A stretch of 64,000 bases of DNA from Tigriopus japonicus. Lineage: Eukaryota > Arthropoda > Copepoda > Harpacticoida > Harpacticidae. Shown here one piece after another: positions 14,107 through 28,424 of the stretch; position 1 is the stretch's first letter, and each line of letters begins with the position of its first letter. The position numbers were made by a program, and so were the translations under genes. The notes below the pieces were generated by a model that saw only the letters and a list, made by a program, of their open reading frames with translations, made no database searches and was not told the origin of the DNA. The stretch is taken from assembly GCA_010645155.1 (NCBI GenBank), contig CM021318.1:8733550-8797549 (forward strand). Reading direction: 5' to 3'.

Positions 14107-17100
14107 ATGTTTCAATAGACCAATTAGAGTAAGCTCAGAACCTTCAGCTTCTACACTTGCTATTTGGTTCCAAATCAACATTTTGCAAATAAGATTTGCC
14201 TTTAAAAGTTTGAACGAAAGGAATCATAAAGTGCATCCTCAATTTTCTTTGACAAAAAAATCTCGAGCATTTCAGGAGTATTCCAATGTACTTTTGGTCC
14301 CATAGATCCTGCATGATTGCGAATAGCAATAATTCGTTTTGAGAAATGAAAAGTGCCAAACGTTTGACGGTTGAGTATGATAATAAGCTCTAAGGTGATC
14401 TTTAACATATTCCCTCATAAGCCCTTGACGGGGAAATATCCGAGGCATCGGACTGCTACCAGCCATTTTTTTCAAGGTTTTGGTCGGTCTTCTCCAATCT
14501 TGTTCTTCTCCAAAGTCCATGATCATCCAATGAAGAGCGACCGCCGCCATCGCAAGAGGGTAAGTAAGTACTAAGAGTGGTCGGGTTTGAAGAAAACCGG
14601 TTAAGTTGTTGCTATCTGGCAGCGAGAATGCAATTATTATCCCATTTCGAGGGAACAAAAAACTCTGATAATTCACTCAAATTGGCCTCTGAGAAGAACC
14701 CAGAGGGAGAGAAGAAGATCCTCTCTGTCTCTCTCTTTCATTGGGCATGCATGGAATACGATTCTGCAACTACACACAAGAAGAGCAAATGTGCAATGTC
14801 GGCAAATAATGAGCTCAATCATGGAAAAAAAGACATCCTTTAGAAATGCTCACTAACGCACAACACGCCAGCAGGACAAGTTTTTTTGCACATTCTTGCA
14901 ATGGGGAGGAAGCTTTCTGCGAGGGTTCGTTCAACGATGGGCTACTCTCGAAGCTAACGGCTTCAACCCTTTTGGGTCAATCGGGTGAGCGAATCTAGGA
15001 CAAGACCCCATTTTCTCTTTCCTCCCTCCTCCCCCTCCTCCTCCTCCTCTGTTTCGTTCTTGGCAATAAAGAATAAGTAAGGCCACAAACGAGCGTCATG
15101 TAATAGATGCTATATTGTATATAGTTCTCAGGCATTGATCTATGTATCGAAACGAGCCTTTTTGGAAAGAGAGACGTTATACGGACAGACTTTGAAAAAC
15201 GACAGAATCAACAAAACCGCTCTTCCTGGATATCTCGTTTATTGCTGAAACAGATTGGTTCCATTTGACTTGAGAAAGCTCCTTGACTGTCAAAATCTCA
15301 TGAGCCAAAGGGTTAACTTTGGTACCTAGTGGGCCGCGGCCCATATGTGGACCCTAGGGAGGTTTTGGTGGGCCCTGGAGCTAGGAGAAAAGTCCAAAAT
15401 AATGGGCCCGAGAGCATCCATGGCACTGTACGAGTACACCCAGAACTCTTTGGTCGTTACTTTGAGGACCCATCAACCTATCAGCATATGTTTGGAGGGC
15501 CCTTGACTACAAAAAGTCAAATTTCATGGGTCGTGATCTAAAAGTCATTCTGAAGTACGGATTTTCAAATTGAAATCTCAATTTTCTTCCTATTATCAAG
15601 CGATAGGCCCATTGTCGGATGAAGGATGGGTATAACCCATGGCATGTTTTAATTTCAGATCCAAACGGCTTCGCAAGTGTTGTATTGAATTTGCAACTTT
15701 CTTTTTTAAATGGACCAATGCAACACAAGTGAAAATCATTCCTAAAAAGCTGCAACCTACATCTCGATCCCAACTAGAATTGCGGCAAGCAATTTGTCCA
15801 AGATGACAAAATCAATAAACGAGGAGGATTGGCAACGAATCTCTGTGTCATAGGTTTTTGATCGACTCCAATGAGGAACAAGTTTGTTACCCTGTCTTTC
15901 ACGAGAATAAGACAAGAAACTTCAAGAAGGAAGCATAAGCTAGGCGGGGACTTCTTTTCGTCTTGGCCTTATTCTGGAATTGGACCTCAAGGAAGAGGCC
16001 TACTACTGTCTGAGGACGAGTAGGAATAGAAGTGAGTGTACGTCGTCGTCTAATGGAGTGATGGGAAAACAAAGCCTTTTGTTGAAACTGGCCTGGACAG
16101 TGGAGCGACAAAAACAGGCATAAAGAGAGGGCAAAAAAGTCTTGATTTTTACAATCAAGCGGCCTTGTCCGTGTTTTTTTTGGAGCAGGAACTCATTTCT
16201 ATTTCCTATCCACGGGATTGGAAATTCCCTTGTCTCCTCAGGGGTAGCATACCAAAGGCTCTATTTTGAAATGTGTTCAGTACTTTGCTGAATTGAATCA
16301 ACACTAAAAGCAGCGTTGGGGCATCAAGTAGTTTGCATTGAACACCTAAATTGGCTAGACGATGCTTTAGTTGTCGAGACAAAAAAAGGACATTTGCAAG
16401 CGTTTTTCTCATCATGTTGATCCCCACATTTGCTAGAGTTCAATCAGTGTATTCAATAATGACTCGAGTAGGGTAACGACATATTATTATGCCTCTGTTT
16501 TCGAATGTGAGGTTATTCTTGCTCCAATAGGGCACGGGGAGTGACTCAAATCCATTGTTGTACAATGTACATGACCCACAAAGCGTTCTCTCGTTGTTCA
16601 GAGACTGCTTAGGAACGAACAAACCAAGGAAGGAAAAAAGAACGAACGAACGGAAAAGGCCGTTTGGAGGCCGTTCCTGGCTTCGTTCATTCTTGAGTGA
16701 GTGAGAGATGAGGGATTGAGGGCGTCGAGGCCGTTAGGCAACCCAATTCACAGAGAAGTTCCCCCGTCATATTTTTCCTCTTCCCTCCCTTTCCCTCCCC
16801 CATTTCTGTTGGACTTCATCGCAATTGGACCTGGTTCGAGGTCACCATATCCTAAGTATCCAAGGGAAATTTCCTTCGTCAAAAATTGTTCACGTAATTT
16901 CCATCAAGATCATTCATCAGATAGGGGTAGTTTTAAAGCTGATCAGTTCACAAATGTTCAAGCTTAACATGTTTGGCCACTTTGTAAGTGTGCCAAGAGG
17001 AACGAAGGAAGGATCCTTTACGTTAAAATCGATGTCCATGTGTGTCGATGTCCTGCTCCAGAGGAGCTTTTTAGGGAAGAGGAGAGAAGGAGAGAAAGAA

Positions 17101-18120
17101 TGAAGGAGAGAGAGAGAGAGAAGAGAGAGGGTTTGTTCCTTCGTCCAAGGATCATTTTGGGAAAAGGGAGGAAACTCGAGGCTCTGAAGGAAAATCGAGG
17201 ACACCCACTCATCCATCCCTACTACGGGAAACGAGAATGTGTGAGACGTGGAAAGATAAAACTTTCTTGATATAAAAATCCCACTGGGGATTGCTTTAGA
17301 TTTTTGATTAATCAGCACCGTATATCCTGTAAAGGCTACCCCACCTCAGCGACAATTCCATAAGCATGGAAAGCCAATGGAACATAGTTCTGAACCCTAC
17401 AGTTCCATCAGACCTTCTTATCGTGAGCGTTCCAAGTCGACGAGGTTACATGGGAATTAGACTCTGCGCCTTTGCCCTTCATGGAAATTGTGTATTGACA
17501 TTGAAACATTGCCCACCCTTGAGGAACAATCCCAGTCTTCCTGGACTCGGGTAGAGTAGGGAACTGGATCCGGAATCAACCAAAGACCAAGAACCAAGAG
17601 CGACTAAAAACAAGGAAACGAACTCGTCAAGGAGGAAAAGGAGGAGGAGGAGGAGAACGAAGAGAGGGAAGTCTAAAGAAAATTAAATGCAATGGAGGGA
17701 ACAGAATGTTTTCCAAGGGAATTGGGAGGGGGTGGAAATGAAAATATTGATCCACAAGTTCCAATTCCGGAGGGTTCTTCTCTCTCTCGCTCTCTTGCAT
17801 GTGTAAGCCTGTTTTCTGAGCATTGCTCAATCCATTTAGAACGAAGAAATTAGCCGACTGGAAAGCGTTAGATATGCAAAGAGAGCTGATAACAACTAGT
17901 TTTGGACCCATGGGTGCATCGAGATGGGTGAAACCTCTCAAGGATGAGCCAGAATCTCCCTCTGAAGCCTGTCCTTGTAAGGAGGATGAGAAAAAGGAGG
18001 AAAAGACCCCTCTAGCCAAGTTCTCTTAATCTTGTGGAACATGTACAAAAGCTGTTCCAACCACCAACGGGGAAGGACAGGAAGAAAGATTGGGAACACA
18101 GCAGTGGGTGAATGAGGCAA

Positions 18121-18140
18121 CTTCTTCTTCTTCTTCTTCT
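18121..18140. repeat. (CTT)n trinucleotide repeat
   Basis: Near-perfect CTT run. The surrounding 18.1-18.5 kb is pyrimidine-rich on this strand. Confidence 0.85.
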
Positions 18141-19328
18141 CCATCTTCGCTCCCCTCTTCCTCATGCATAGCTGCCGTTGCCACCACCATCAGTAGCAGT
18201 CACAAGGCCATTTCGACCCTCTACAATAGTACTAGTCTTCCTCTTCTCGTACGTTCGTTCGTTTGCGTCCCTCCCCAGTGGAGAGGCCGCTTCTTCTTCG
18301 TCTTAGTATTGGTCGGGTAAGAGGCTCCATTATACAGCTAGTATATGGCCTCAATACTGGGCCTTATTGATTCCGTCCCCTCTTCCTCCATTTCCTTCCC
18401 TCTTGTCTCCCCTCCCTTCTGCCTGGAAAAAGGCTGTTCTCGATTCTCCCTCGCAGGGTCCCTTTTCCCATGCTTACTGGCTGAGAGAGCGGGTGGTTTG
18501 GGAACTTGGAACGGGGTCCAGGTCTGCGTGTTCCACTCCTACCACCTCTATGCATGGGGGAGAAACTACGCCAGCATTGCAGAAGACAGAAGGAGATAGA
18601 CCGACGAGAATGAGACTGCTAAGCAAGGGCTCGTGGAGCAAGACCTAGAAGAGGCGGGTGGAAATGGGGAGGCTCTCTCGCATTTCCTCTCTTCTGGTCG
18701 TTCTACTTTAGTGGTGGTGGTGGTGGTGGATGATGTAGATTGCGGGTGGCTTTCATGCAAGGCCGTCATGGCCTAGATATCCGCCCTTCAAGGGAGAGAA
18801 AAGCAGCCATGACAGCTAGGGGGCCGTCTTCCTCGCCACCAGAAGCTGACAGAAGCGTTCCCATTCGCTCGAGACTTGGCAGCTGTTGTGCCCCCTACAG
18901 CTACTCTTTCTCCCTCTAAGAAGAAGCTACTCAGGAATGCAGCTGTCCTATCTCTCCCTGGAGGATTTTTTAGTAATACTACTACGACTACGGCTCCGAG
19001 TGCTGTCCTCACTCTGTATGGCTGTTTCTGCTACTTCTACCCACGTTTCCAACTCGCTATGTATATGAACGTGTACTGTAAAAGAAAGAGGAAGAAGTAG
19101 AACTTGGAACAGAGCAGCTGGACCCGGTGCCTCTTTTTTCGGTTGTGGCGCAACTGTACACATACTACAAGAGACTTGGTGAACTACTGCTGTATGTCCT
19201 ATTGAAATGGAGAGGCCGCTTTCAGCTTCTACAAGTAGTACTACATACTACTACTGCTTTGTGGATCTCTCGCCTTGAACTGCTGAGTTTTGCCTCCCTC
19301 TGTGAGAGTCAGGGAGCGGGTGGGTGAC

Positions 19329-19362
19329 TGAATGAGTGAGTGAGTGGGTGAGTGAGTGAGTA
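19329..19362. repeat. (GAGT)n tetranucleotide repeat
   Basis: Imperfect GAGT array with GGGT variants, seen directly. Confidence 0.85.
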
Positions 19363-20625
19363 CTGAGTGGTGGGAACTTGCTTTCACCCAAAGGGGGAAG
19401 AATATGTCTGTGACCTTCATTCGAGTACACGTGATACAGCAGACATTCGTTCAACGCTCAAATAAGGGCCATGATGCCAAGTTCCAAATTCCAGCATCTC
19501 ATTACTATCACATCCATTGCAAATGCTGTTGAACAACATGTGTTGATATTTTGCTAGCTTGTCAGCCATTCACGATGAGCATGAAAAGACCAAAGAACCA
19601 ATCTAAAAAGAAGGAACAAATTAATTTCCTCTGTCCCCATTACACCCTCCTACTCAAGTAAGGTTCCTGGACCACTTTCGTCTGCCAGTACCTTCAATGT
19701 GCCCACAGACCAGCCAACGAAAAGAGGGAAAGGGTGGACCACCCCCTTGGCTTTAATTTCCCCCTTCTGAACTCTGTTACACATGAGATTACGATATTAC
19801 ACCACCACAGTACACAAAGTATTGCATTGGGTCCATATAGCACACTCTACATGGGGAAATGCACCCTACTGCCCTATATTCGAAGGGAGAGAGAGGGTAA
19901 ACAGGTGGTGAACTGAAGAGCTCTGTGCCATTTTCATCAGCATTGCAAGGGAAAATGAGAGGGAGAGGGAGAGAGGGTGAAGGGCGGGAGAATGAGGGAG
20001 CTAAACTAGGGTAGTGGAAAAGGCTGACGGATGAGATCAATAAACTAGATATGGACGACAAAGCCCGGAAAAAGAACTCTTTCCTTCAGCCGTTGTTTAT
20101 CTCTGTTTTCATGTCAGACAGGCTTCTAAGACCTTTGTTTACGGCTGAGGCGTATAAGTATGGCCAAGTGTGGACAAATGAACGAACTTTGTCAAGTTCA
20201 ACTCTTGTCACTAAGGACATCTCAGGGGTGGAACAGGAAGTGAAGCTCAGGGCATCAAGCGCTAACTAACGACGGCACCCTCAGCAAAGGGAACAAGTAG
20301 TCGCTTTGTCCCTCCAGACTTGCCAAGAAATATGACGGCCTGTCCGTTTGACGTTTTGAGATTTCCATTCACCCGAGGCCTCTCGTGAGTCTGCTCGTCC
20401 CACACAAGTTGGAGTGAGAGAGAGAGAGAGAAAGAGAACTCATTCTTATCAGCTGATTTCAGACTTGAGGAAAAACTCGGCTTCATTCGGCCACAAAATC
20501 AGCCCACATTACATACTTGCATTCTGCTAGTAGAAGTAGAAGTAAAGCAACAACAACAACCACGACAACTCTAGAGAGCGACGACTTTTCAGTTCTTGGG
20601 GGGAAAGAAAGACAGAGAGACAAGA

Positions 20626-20648
20626 AGAGAGAGAGAGAGAGAGAGAGA
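20626..20648. repeat. (GA)n microsatellite
   Basis: Pure GA run within a longer purine-rich tract (20600-20660). Confidence 0.85.
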
Positions 20649-20856
20649 AAGACAAGAACGACCTTTTCTTTCCCTTAGACTAGCCAGGAGTCAGTCCTTG
20701 AAGTATTTCGCCCTACTCTGACAACATCTTATCAACAGGGGTTGCCATTTCCCGTAAATATTAACAACATCCTGGGCCAAATGTTCAGAATTGGCAGACG
20801 CCTGGCTAACTAACTAAAGGGGGGTTTGCAAGGAATAAAAGTCATCGTGTCTTACC

Positions 20857-22600
20857 TGAGATTAGAAAGGATGGATCCTGCGATTTCACGACAACACAGC
20901 ACACAAACACACCAAGCAAGCACTCACAACACTCCGATGGGCTGATGATAGTTGTTCTGAAACCGGGGCCTCACTTGGCCTTCACGGCAACACTTTCACT
21001 CTCAAAGGACATTGCATGATGAAGATGATTGGGATATTGATGTTGACAGGGGAGTTGTTGTTCACGGATGAGGCACTGTCAACAACTCGCATTACATAAC
21101 ACCCCCGCACCCAAACTTCCAATTGTCACACTCGACGAATTCTGTCCGGAGCGGGTCTCGAAACAAGTCAGTTTTCACCTCCGAATCAATCCGAGTTGTC
21201 CACAGAGTCCCTAGAACAAACACGGTCGAGTCTGACAGTGCTGCTTGTACTAAACACACCACCACTGAGGCAGATCGGAGAATAAGAAGAGTTGCTGTCG
21301 ATTTTCGTTTCTTCTTCTGAAGCTTCTTCTCAGTGCACCCTCCTCGAACGTCAAGCTCACCCCGAAGTCAAACAACGTGTCGTCGTTGACGTCGCTTTCG
21401 TCCTCATTCTCGCCTTCGGAAACTTGGCCTCGTCGTCCGCGACTCTCCAAGGCATGAAGGCTCTCTGACTTACATTCGGCAACCGGCTTTTGCGCCGTGG
21501 ATCGCCGTTACTTTTCGTGCCCTCCTCGTCCCGGTAGACTTTGCTTGTCAGAGAGACATGAAAGTGGTGGTGGTGAATTCGAGGTGGTGGTGGTGGAGGA
21601 AAAGAACGAGAAGATGGTGGTGGTGGTGGTGGATTCGGGCTCTCCTCGGCCTGCTCTCAGTGTGCCTACCCTCTAAATAGAAGTGGTGAACTTGACGTAA
21701 GCTATCTATTCATGGCCGAGCAAAAGTACGGCGTGAGTAAGTGTGCGTGGTGGTGGTGGTGGAGGTGGAGGAGGAGAAGCAGGAGGGTAGGCCGAACTTT
21801 GCGACGACTTTGAGAGCGAAGGCGTCAGCATCGAGGGAGGGAGGAGGAGGAGGAGGATATACTAGTATGAGAAGTGTCGTATACAAGATCTACGACGTGC
21901 AGAGGCCAAGTGCAGTTCCATGCCTCCATTAAGGAGGAAGCCGCAGTCGGCGGCGCAGCCGCCGCCGCAGATTGCTTCGCGTTGTTTTGCTTGAGGGGAG
22001 TTCTCTTTCAAAGAGGACGAAGGGAACAAGAACGACGTCGCACGACGACGGCCACTAGTTCGTAGATATCTCGGACCACGGCCTACACCTCTGCACAATG
22101 GTGTGTGCATGTCTTTGTACATACATAGACTCGGTACCTAGTTTCGAGATCTACTACCCTCGAGTTCTCCCTTCTGTCAAAGTTGCTCGGAGCTTGCTAA
22201 AAAACGAGCCAGGCCTAGAATAACAACAGAGGAATAAGTAATAGAAGAAGAAGAAGAAAACGAAGACGGAGAACACACGAAGAACCCCCGAGGAGAGGTC
22301 CTCGGCATTTTGAGAGTGCTTTAGAAGGCAGCGATGCAGGTGGTGAGAGGGCTGTAAGTTTGGCATTGGGACATTGGTAGTGAGTGAGTCGTTCGTGCTC
22401 TAGGCATAACGAGAGGGAGACGAAGGAGCAAAAAGAAAAGACGATGAAGACAACGAACAAGTAGTCGTCGGACGAAGAGGTGGAGAGGAAGGGTGGCTTG
22501 CTGGCTGGGCCGCATGCCTCCTTCCTGCCTTTCAAAATCCAAGCCTCGGATGGATCGGAGAGTCATGACAAGACGTGCCACTGAACAACCGTGAGACGAC
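20857..22600 (-). promoter_or_regulatory. Possible promoter and 5' non-coding exon region, minus strand
   Basis: Read on the minus strand, the sequence ending at 20856 is CTCAG followed by GTAAG, a strong splice-donor match. The DNA above it (20.86-22.6 kb) contains more CpG than its surroundings and GGT/GGA trinucleotide runs (21590-21860), as seen near some metazoan promoters. No open frame continues through the donor, so it would be a 5' UTR exon of a gene running left, with its coding exons outside the window. This is inference from one splice site and base composition. Confidence 0.25.
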
Positions 22601-24037
22601 TTCAAAGCCTAGTACATATAACTACTGCACTCCGATTGCCATGCTGCTATCATTATCATTTCTTCTTCATTTGAAGGAATCATATCTCGTCGGTTCTTGG
22701 CCTGGCTGGTGGGTCCGACCAAGCCAAAATTTTGAGCTATTTTTCGGGGTTCTTGACTTGAGGGTACGAAAATTCCAACCAGGGGAAGCGAGTGGGAGCC
22801 TAATGCTTGAGAGTGGTTGGAAATTGGTTTCGAGAGAGAAACGGTACCCTTCAAAATAAGATGGACGACATTCCAGGTATTCACTCACGATAGCGACTAA
22901 AATAATGATGAACCCCGTAAAACAAAACAAACACCGCGTTTGCACATGGGTGGGGTAGTACTTTCATCCATCCTACCATCCTTGCTCGTCAGTCAGTCAG
23001 TCTGTCAGTCAGCCTGGTCGTCCATTATTTATCATTACCTGCAGACCAATATGTAAGAACGTCATTGCAAGCATATAAGCTCGACATTTTCCACGTGACG
23101 TGGCGGGCAGTCCAGTTTGGTGCCAGGTTGTACGACTCCGACTACTAATAGAACTACGACAACATAGAAGTAGTATATAAACTGGCCTCAAAGTCTACTA
23201 CGTACATTATACCCCCCCTTCTTTTTTCAACATAGTTTACTCCTATCGACTCCCCCAAGTCGTTGTGTACTACTTGCACTTGACGAGCAGTAGGCCCTGG
23301 GCCTAATCGGACTCTTTCCCCTTCTTCTCCTCCTCCCTTGCAACGCTTCTACTATTCCTGCTTCTCTCTCCTCTCCCTCTCTCTCTCTCTCTTTCTCGCT
23401 CTTCTTTTTCGTTCCCTCCCTCCCTTCCTGGGCTCTCCCTTCAAGGCCTAGCTAGCTAGATGGGCACTCCTCCGTTCAAGTACAAGCGTCGCTGTACTCT
23501 CCTCACTTGAGCGAATCCTCCTGGCTGTTCCTTTCGTCTTCTCATAACATCAACCCCTTCTTCAAAACATTCACTTTTGACTAAGCGTTACAAAAAGTTT
23601 GCGGAGATCGGTCTGTCAAACTTGTACCAATCGTCCCGAAGACAACCATAAAAAGAGCAGCGGTAACAACGACTGCTGAGCTCACGATGGTTGACTGATC
23701 AGACAAACATGAATTCGACTCATAGGGCCTCTCTTTTTTCGCTCCGGGACAATAGATCACCAACGTTTGTTGCCAAATATGAACTATGTGCGTGGACAAT
23801 GGAAAAGAGCAATATGAATTCAATGTAGCTCTCCACCACCTTCATGATCGTGTATGGCGAACACCCTTAGGCCTCCCTCGGCCTTCTTCTATTGCATTCC
23901 TAATGCGATCGCCTTCTCCACCACCAACATCAACGCCACCACCACCACCATGATCATCCAAATCATCCACGAAGAGCGAGCCGTATTTGGAAGAGCTTCT
24001 CGGGGTTTCTGCGTAGTCGGTGATTTTTAGCCAAGCC

Positions 24038-24068
<31 letters not shown>

Positions 24069-27000
24069 CCTCTTCCTCCCTCTCTGTCTGTCTCTACCTC
24101 TCTCTCTCTCTTTTTCACGCGCTCACTGTATACTACATGTGTGTATGCGTGTTACTCTCTCTCTCCCTTAGTGCCCGATCGTTAGGCCTACTTCATACTC
24201 TTACACGTCGTCGTCTTCTTACTTCATCGTGGAAAACATTAGGGGTCTACGCCGTGATTGGACATTGCCCTCCTGAATATGGGCCCTCATTGGCTGCTGG
24301 CCTAGGATTAACCTTGGGAGAGTTTCTGACAGACCAAAGTATTTTTTTTCGGGTGGGCGAGATACTACTCGAAGTGAAGCCGTTTCTGTGTGAGCGTGTA
24401 TGATGAGTTCTCGTCTTGGACGGCAGAAACGGCCAGTGGTGGTGGGTATGATCATTCGGGTTGAAATCGATTGTTATGGCCTGAAGCATGAAGCCTCACT
24501 CAAAAAACGCCAACCACCACCCTGTCTGGCTGAGATCATCATAATTCAAAATTGCCTTCTAGGCCCACCAGCCATCATTTTCCAGTCAATTCAATCAGTA
24601 ACAACGATTTGAAAATTGTTCCAAGTGGTTCCTAATTATGAAAAGGCTCGGATTGCAATTTGAACATTTTCCTCAACCAGGATCAAAAACCAGTTTCTAT
24701 TGCAAGAATTTACTAGATGCGCCTCGAAGTCTCCCTCTCTCACTCATCATGCCTCATCCTAGGCCTGATTGGTGAATGTACGTATGCCTTACTCAGTACT
24801 GCACGGCCAAATTCAACGAGAGAGAGACAGAGAGGGAGAGAGCAATCATTTTGTTTTTTACTTGTACGCAAACTTCGCAAAGCGAACCGTCAAACGATCG
24901 AGCTTGTGGCAAGCAACAATCGAGAGCTTCGCCACTGAGACCACCACCACCATTTCATCCACCTATGTTGCTGTATTATTATGCTTGGAAGCCCTCATCA
25001 TCAACAACAACGACAACATCACATCCCATCTTCTATAATGCCTTAACTAAGGGCTTAGATACACCATTCAAAGGTTCTAAAGGCATAGAAAAAATATCGT
25101 GCCTAACATACGACGTACATGGGAATTCTTACACTGGTGAAGAAGGCGTCATCGTTATTAAACTCGCTCAAAATTACCAGATACCCAGGTAAAGTAAGCA
25201 CATAAGAATCAAGCTTCCACAAACCTTTTTTATGGACAGTACGCGTAAATGAGTAATGTCAATATCGAATAACCCTCTTTTTGGACTCTGGATGCACCAA
25301 ACGGATTTTTCAACCAAGTTTCAATGGAAATTGCATTGTCAAAAGAATTTGTGGGTCAACCTATTACATAAATCACTGAGCTTCGCCAAGTTACCGGTGC
25401 AAAAATGAACGCGTATGTTTCTTAATCAATAAATCATAGAGCAAAGCCAAAATAATGCGAAGGTAATATGTTTTGAACTTGAATTATTTTTTACCCTTTT
25501 TCGATTTTGAATTGATTAAATGCTCACAAGTATCAATGCATGATTGTGGTGGTTCAGTTTGACACATGATGACAGATGACGATAACCTCTGAACTGAAAT
25601 TGCAATACAAAAATAGCTTTCAGAAATCGACAAGCCCTCCTTCTACATTAAATTTGAAACTGCATTGAAATGTATTCACTCGAATTGAAACTAGTTTTTG
25701 GGGTGCAAGTGCATGACACGTCCTCTTTCACAAGAGACCATCGAATCTGAAAGGGCCTGGTTGTGAACATTGGAACCTTCTTTATCCGTAGAAATGTTGT
25801 TTTAAATGAAATCAAATGTCAATTGTTACAATAATGAATAATCTGTATCGGATTGGCACAAAAACTTGAAGACGGCATTTTTTTATTTCAATATGGTACT
25901 GATGGGGGAATGTTATAGCACAATATTTCAAATAAAGGATATGATTCACAGGCGTGAGGTTTTTCACCTGCACAGGTTATATGAGTTGAGAAAATGATTT
26001 ACAATTAACGATTGGTCATCAAAACTAATGAAACAATATCTGGCAATAATCAAAATCAACAACCGTTCATTGGCCAATTCCTTGCAATACTTCTCATTAA
26101 TTTTCAAAACATGCTTTCAATTTTGACAATGTTGTTTTGTGACGCCTTTTACAGTGTAATAAGAAAGTTTTGGACCCATTCATTTTTCCTCCGCTCTGTC
26201 ATTTTTCAGAAAGAATGAGTAAATGATGAACTGTCTCTTATTGGGTAAAGGAAATTTGCTTTCAAAATTCACCAAAATGGGTTAAACAATCCCATGAGAA
26301 ACATTCAGGGCTCAATTCAAGTCCAAATTGAGCACCTGCTCCTCCTGGCAATTTAAGAAACCTCTCATTTCCCAACGGATGAAGACTTCCAGAATCAGAT
26401 TTGCAAGGGGTAATCTTTCAAGGACTATGAATGATTAGAAAGTGCAATGTGTTCAGATAAGAGTCTCTTACACTAGAACCTCTCCCCTCTAATACAGCTT
26501 ATGATCGGATTTGAAAAGATGTTGTTGGTTTTCCAAGTGGCAATTTGGTAAAGTCATGGCTTTTGGAATATTTGAGCCATGTGGCCTTTCACAATTGCTC
26601 TTTGTCCCCAAAAATAGCCTGTAAATGTTCAAGATTATCAATCAGTGACTTCCTGTCATGCACAGAACCTGGCAAACTGGACCTTTGACTATGAAGACAG
26701 TAATGCCAACAACTTTGAATGGAATTTTCATGCTAGCTGATGCTTCTCCTTGTAAAAATTAAAGCCCAGATAATTTATTATAAATAATTTACAACACTTC
26801 ATTTCACACAACATAGAGGGTCTGTGCTCCATCCTTAAATGCAGAGACACCTCAAAATCATTAGTTTGAGATTAGGGTTGATACCTTGAAATCACTAGTT
26901 GAACCTTTGTCAAACACAGTGAAGAAAGACGGAAAATTAAAAGGGAATTGCACAAAAAATTGAACAATCTTAATTGTTCAATGGATCAAACAATGGTTCT

Positions 27001-28424
27001 TATTTCTGTGGGCTCAAAACTTTGCAGTCACACTGTAGTCAGTTGTAAAACCGGTGAAGTTTGATTTCTTTGGAACATTGGCATGATGGTTCAAGAAATT
27101 TCAAAGCTATGGAACGATCCTAAACCTGTGAATAAGGATTAAGACCTTACTCTGCTTACCCTGAATGTATGTAAAGTCATATTTGATAATGTTTGAAACC
27201 ATCCTAACATTATAGGTATTCTTCAATTATTTCTCTTCCCACAGGGTGGCTATAACCATTAGACTAAGAATGAAGGTAGGCCAGAAAATGCTAAAAACCT
27301 TGAAAAAAAATCTCGGAAAAGATAAGTATTTTGACACAGACTTTAGTGGTATCAAAAACCAATTAACAAAGAGAAAAGAAACTTGTGGGTTAGTTAAAAG
27401 TTGCATGTTACCAACACTAATTCAAAAAGCCTGAGTATGCCAAAATGATACCATATTTATGGTGCTCAAATATTCTCATATATATTTTATTTGCTTGATT
27501 TGCAACCAAGCAACTAACTAAGAATATATTTCAAGCCTGTTAAACTAACATGTACACTTTACCCTCTCTAAGACCCGGTATTGCACGTTGCATTAATTTT
27601 GTGGGTATTGGTGTGAAATAAAGATACCAAAGTTTTGCAATACTGACCCGTTCGGCACATATACTCACATACTGTAAAGTCTTATAAACCGTTCTGATCA
27701 AACAATTCATCTTTAAAATGTAATACAAGATGACAGATATACTAAAACCTTAACCTTTAGCACAGCTGTCGCTCGAGTCTTAGAGGGTTAACATGCAACT
27801 TTAAATCTTACCACACTGTAAAATTTTGAAGAGGGCAAATTTGTTATTGTTAAAATTGTGACTAATGATTTATCTTAGAAAACACGAAGTAAAGAGCAAT
27901 TCAGGAGTTGAAATTAAAGAAAATCGAGTTCAACTTCGAATCGTAACAGAAACACAACAAAAAAACGGATGTACAGGCCTGAATTGAGCTTGAATTGGAA
28001 ATTTGAGAGGTTCTGGGCACGAGTGCTACATTTCTCACGAATCACGGAAACAAAGTACATTCCAGACAAGACCTTAATTCACACTCAGCTTTTGAATCAT
28101 AGTGTCAAGATTTTGAGGATTCACATCGTTTCTCGAGAGTAAGACGAGTTTCCGAAGTGCAGAGAATTGACAATCAAAGTGTGGATTTTTCTTTTCCCAA
28201 CTTTTGAGCAGCTTTTGGCAGGGTGAAAAAAGTGGTGCAAGCCAAGAGATAGAAATAGAGTGTGAAGAGGCTATAGTTGATAAATTTCTTACAAAATTGC
28301 ATATTTTTGGACAGTTTTGGTCATTGAATGTAATTGGACCATTCTAAATTAAATCAATTCGAGAGTAGGAAAGTTTCCAATATAAAGAAAATGACAATTT
28401 CCCCCTTTGTCTCGCAATATTTTT
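22601..28424. other. Non-coding region; no gene recognised
   Basis: The first part (to about 25 kb) continues the microsatellite-rich style, with AGTC units near 22990-23010, CT runs at 23374-23398 and CAC units at 23937-23952. From 25.2 kb the DNA turns AT-rich, with few tandem repeats and no frame above about 70 codons. I see no gene. Confidence 0.6.
24037..24116. repeat. (CT)n-rich tract
   Basis: Two CT dinucleotide runs (about 24039-24060 and 24095-24112) joined by a pyrimidine-only stretch. Confidence 0.85.

Larger units (their letters stand above)
14107..20850. other. Non-coding region; no gene recognised
   Basis: AT-rich and low-complexity DNA with CT-, GA- and CCT-rich tracts (for example near 15010-15050 and 17100-17130). 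A 14-bp perfect palindrome, TGGGCCGCGGCCCA, lies at 15330-15343. Near 14144-14676 there are moderately long frames on the minus strand, and a perfect GTAAGT follows CAAGAGG on the plus strand at 14569. No protein family is recognisable and no partner exon is seen. Confidence 0.5.

Noticed and set aside
14144..14676. Overlapping minus-strand frames of 134 and 68-71 codons, and a GTAAGTAAG donor on the plus strand at 14569
   Set aside because: Protein-like in places (for example RNHAGSMGPKVHW), but no family is recognised, the frames disagree and no linked exons are visible. It could be a decayed transposon or pseudogene; evidence is too thin to call.
24776..25192. Plus-strand 138-codon frame
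   Set aside because: Its start is low-complexity (ERETERERA-type and PPPP/TTTT runs from microsatellites) and the rest matches no family I know.
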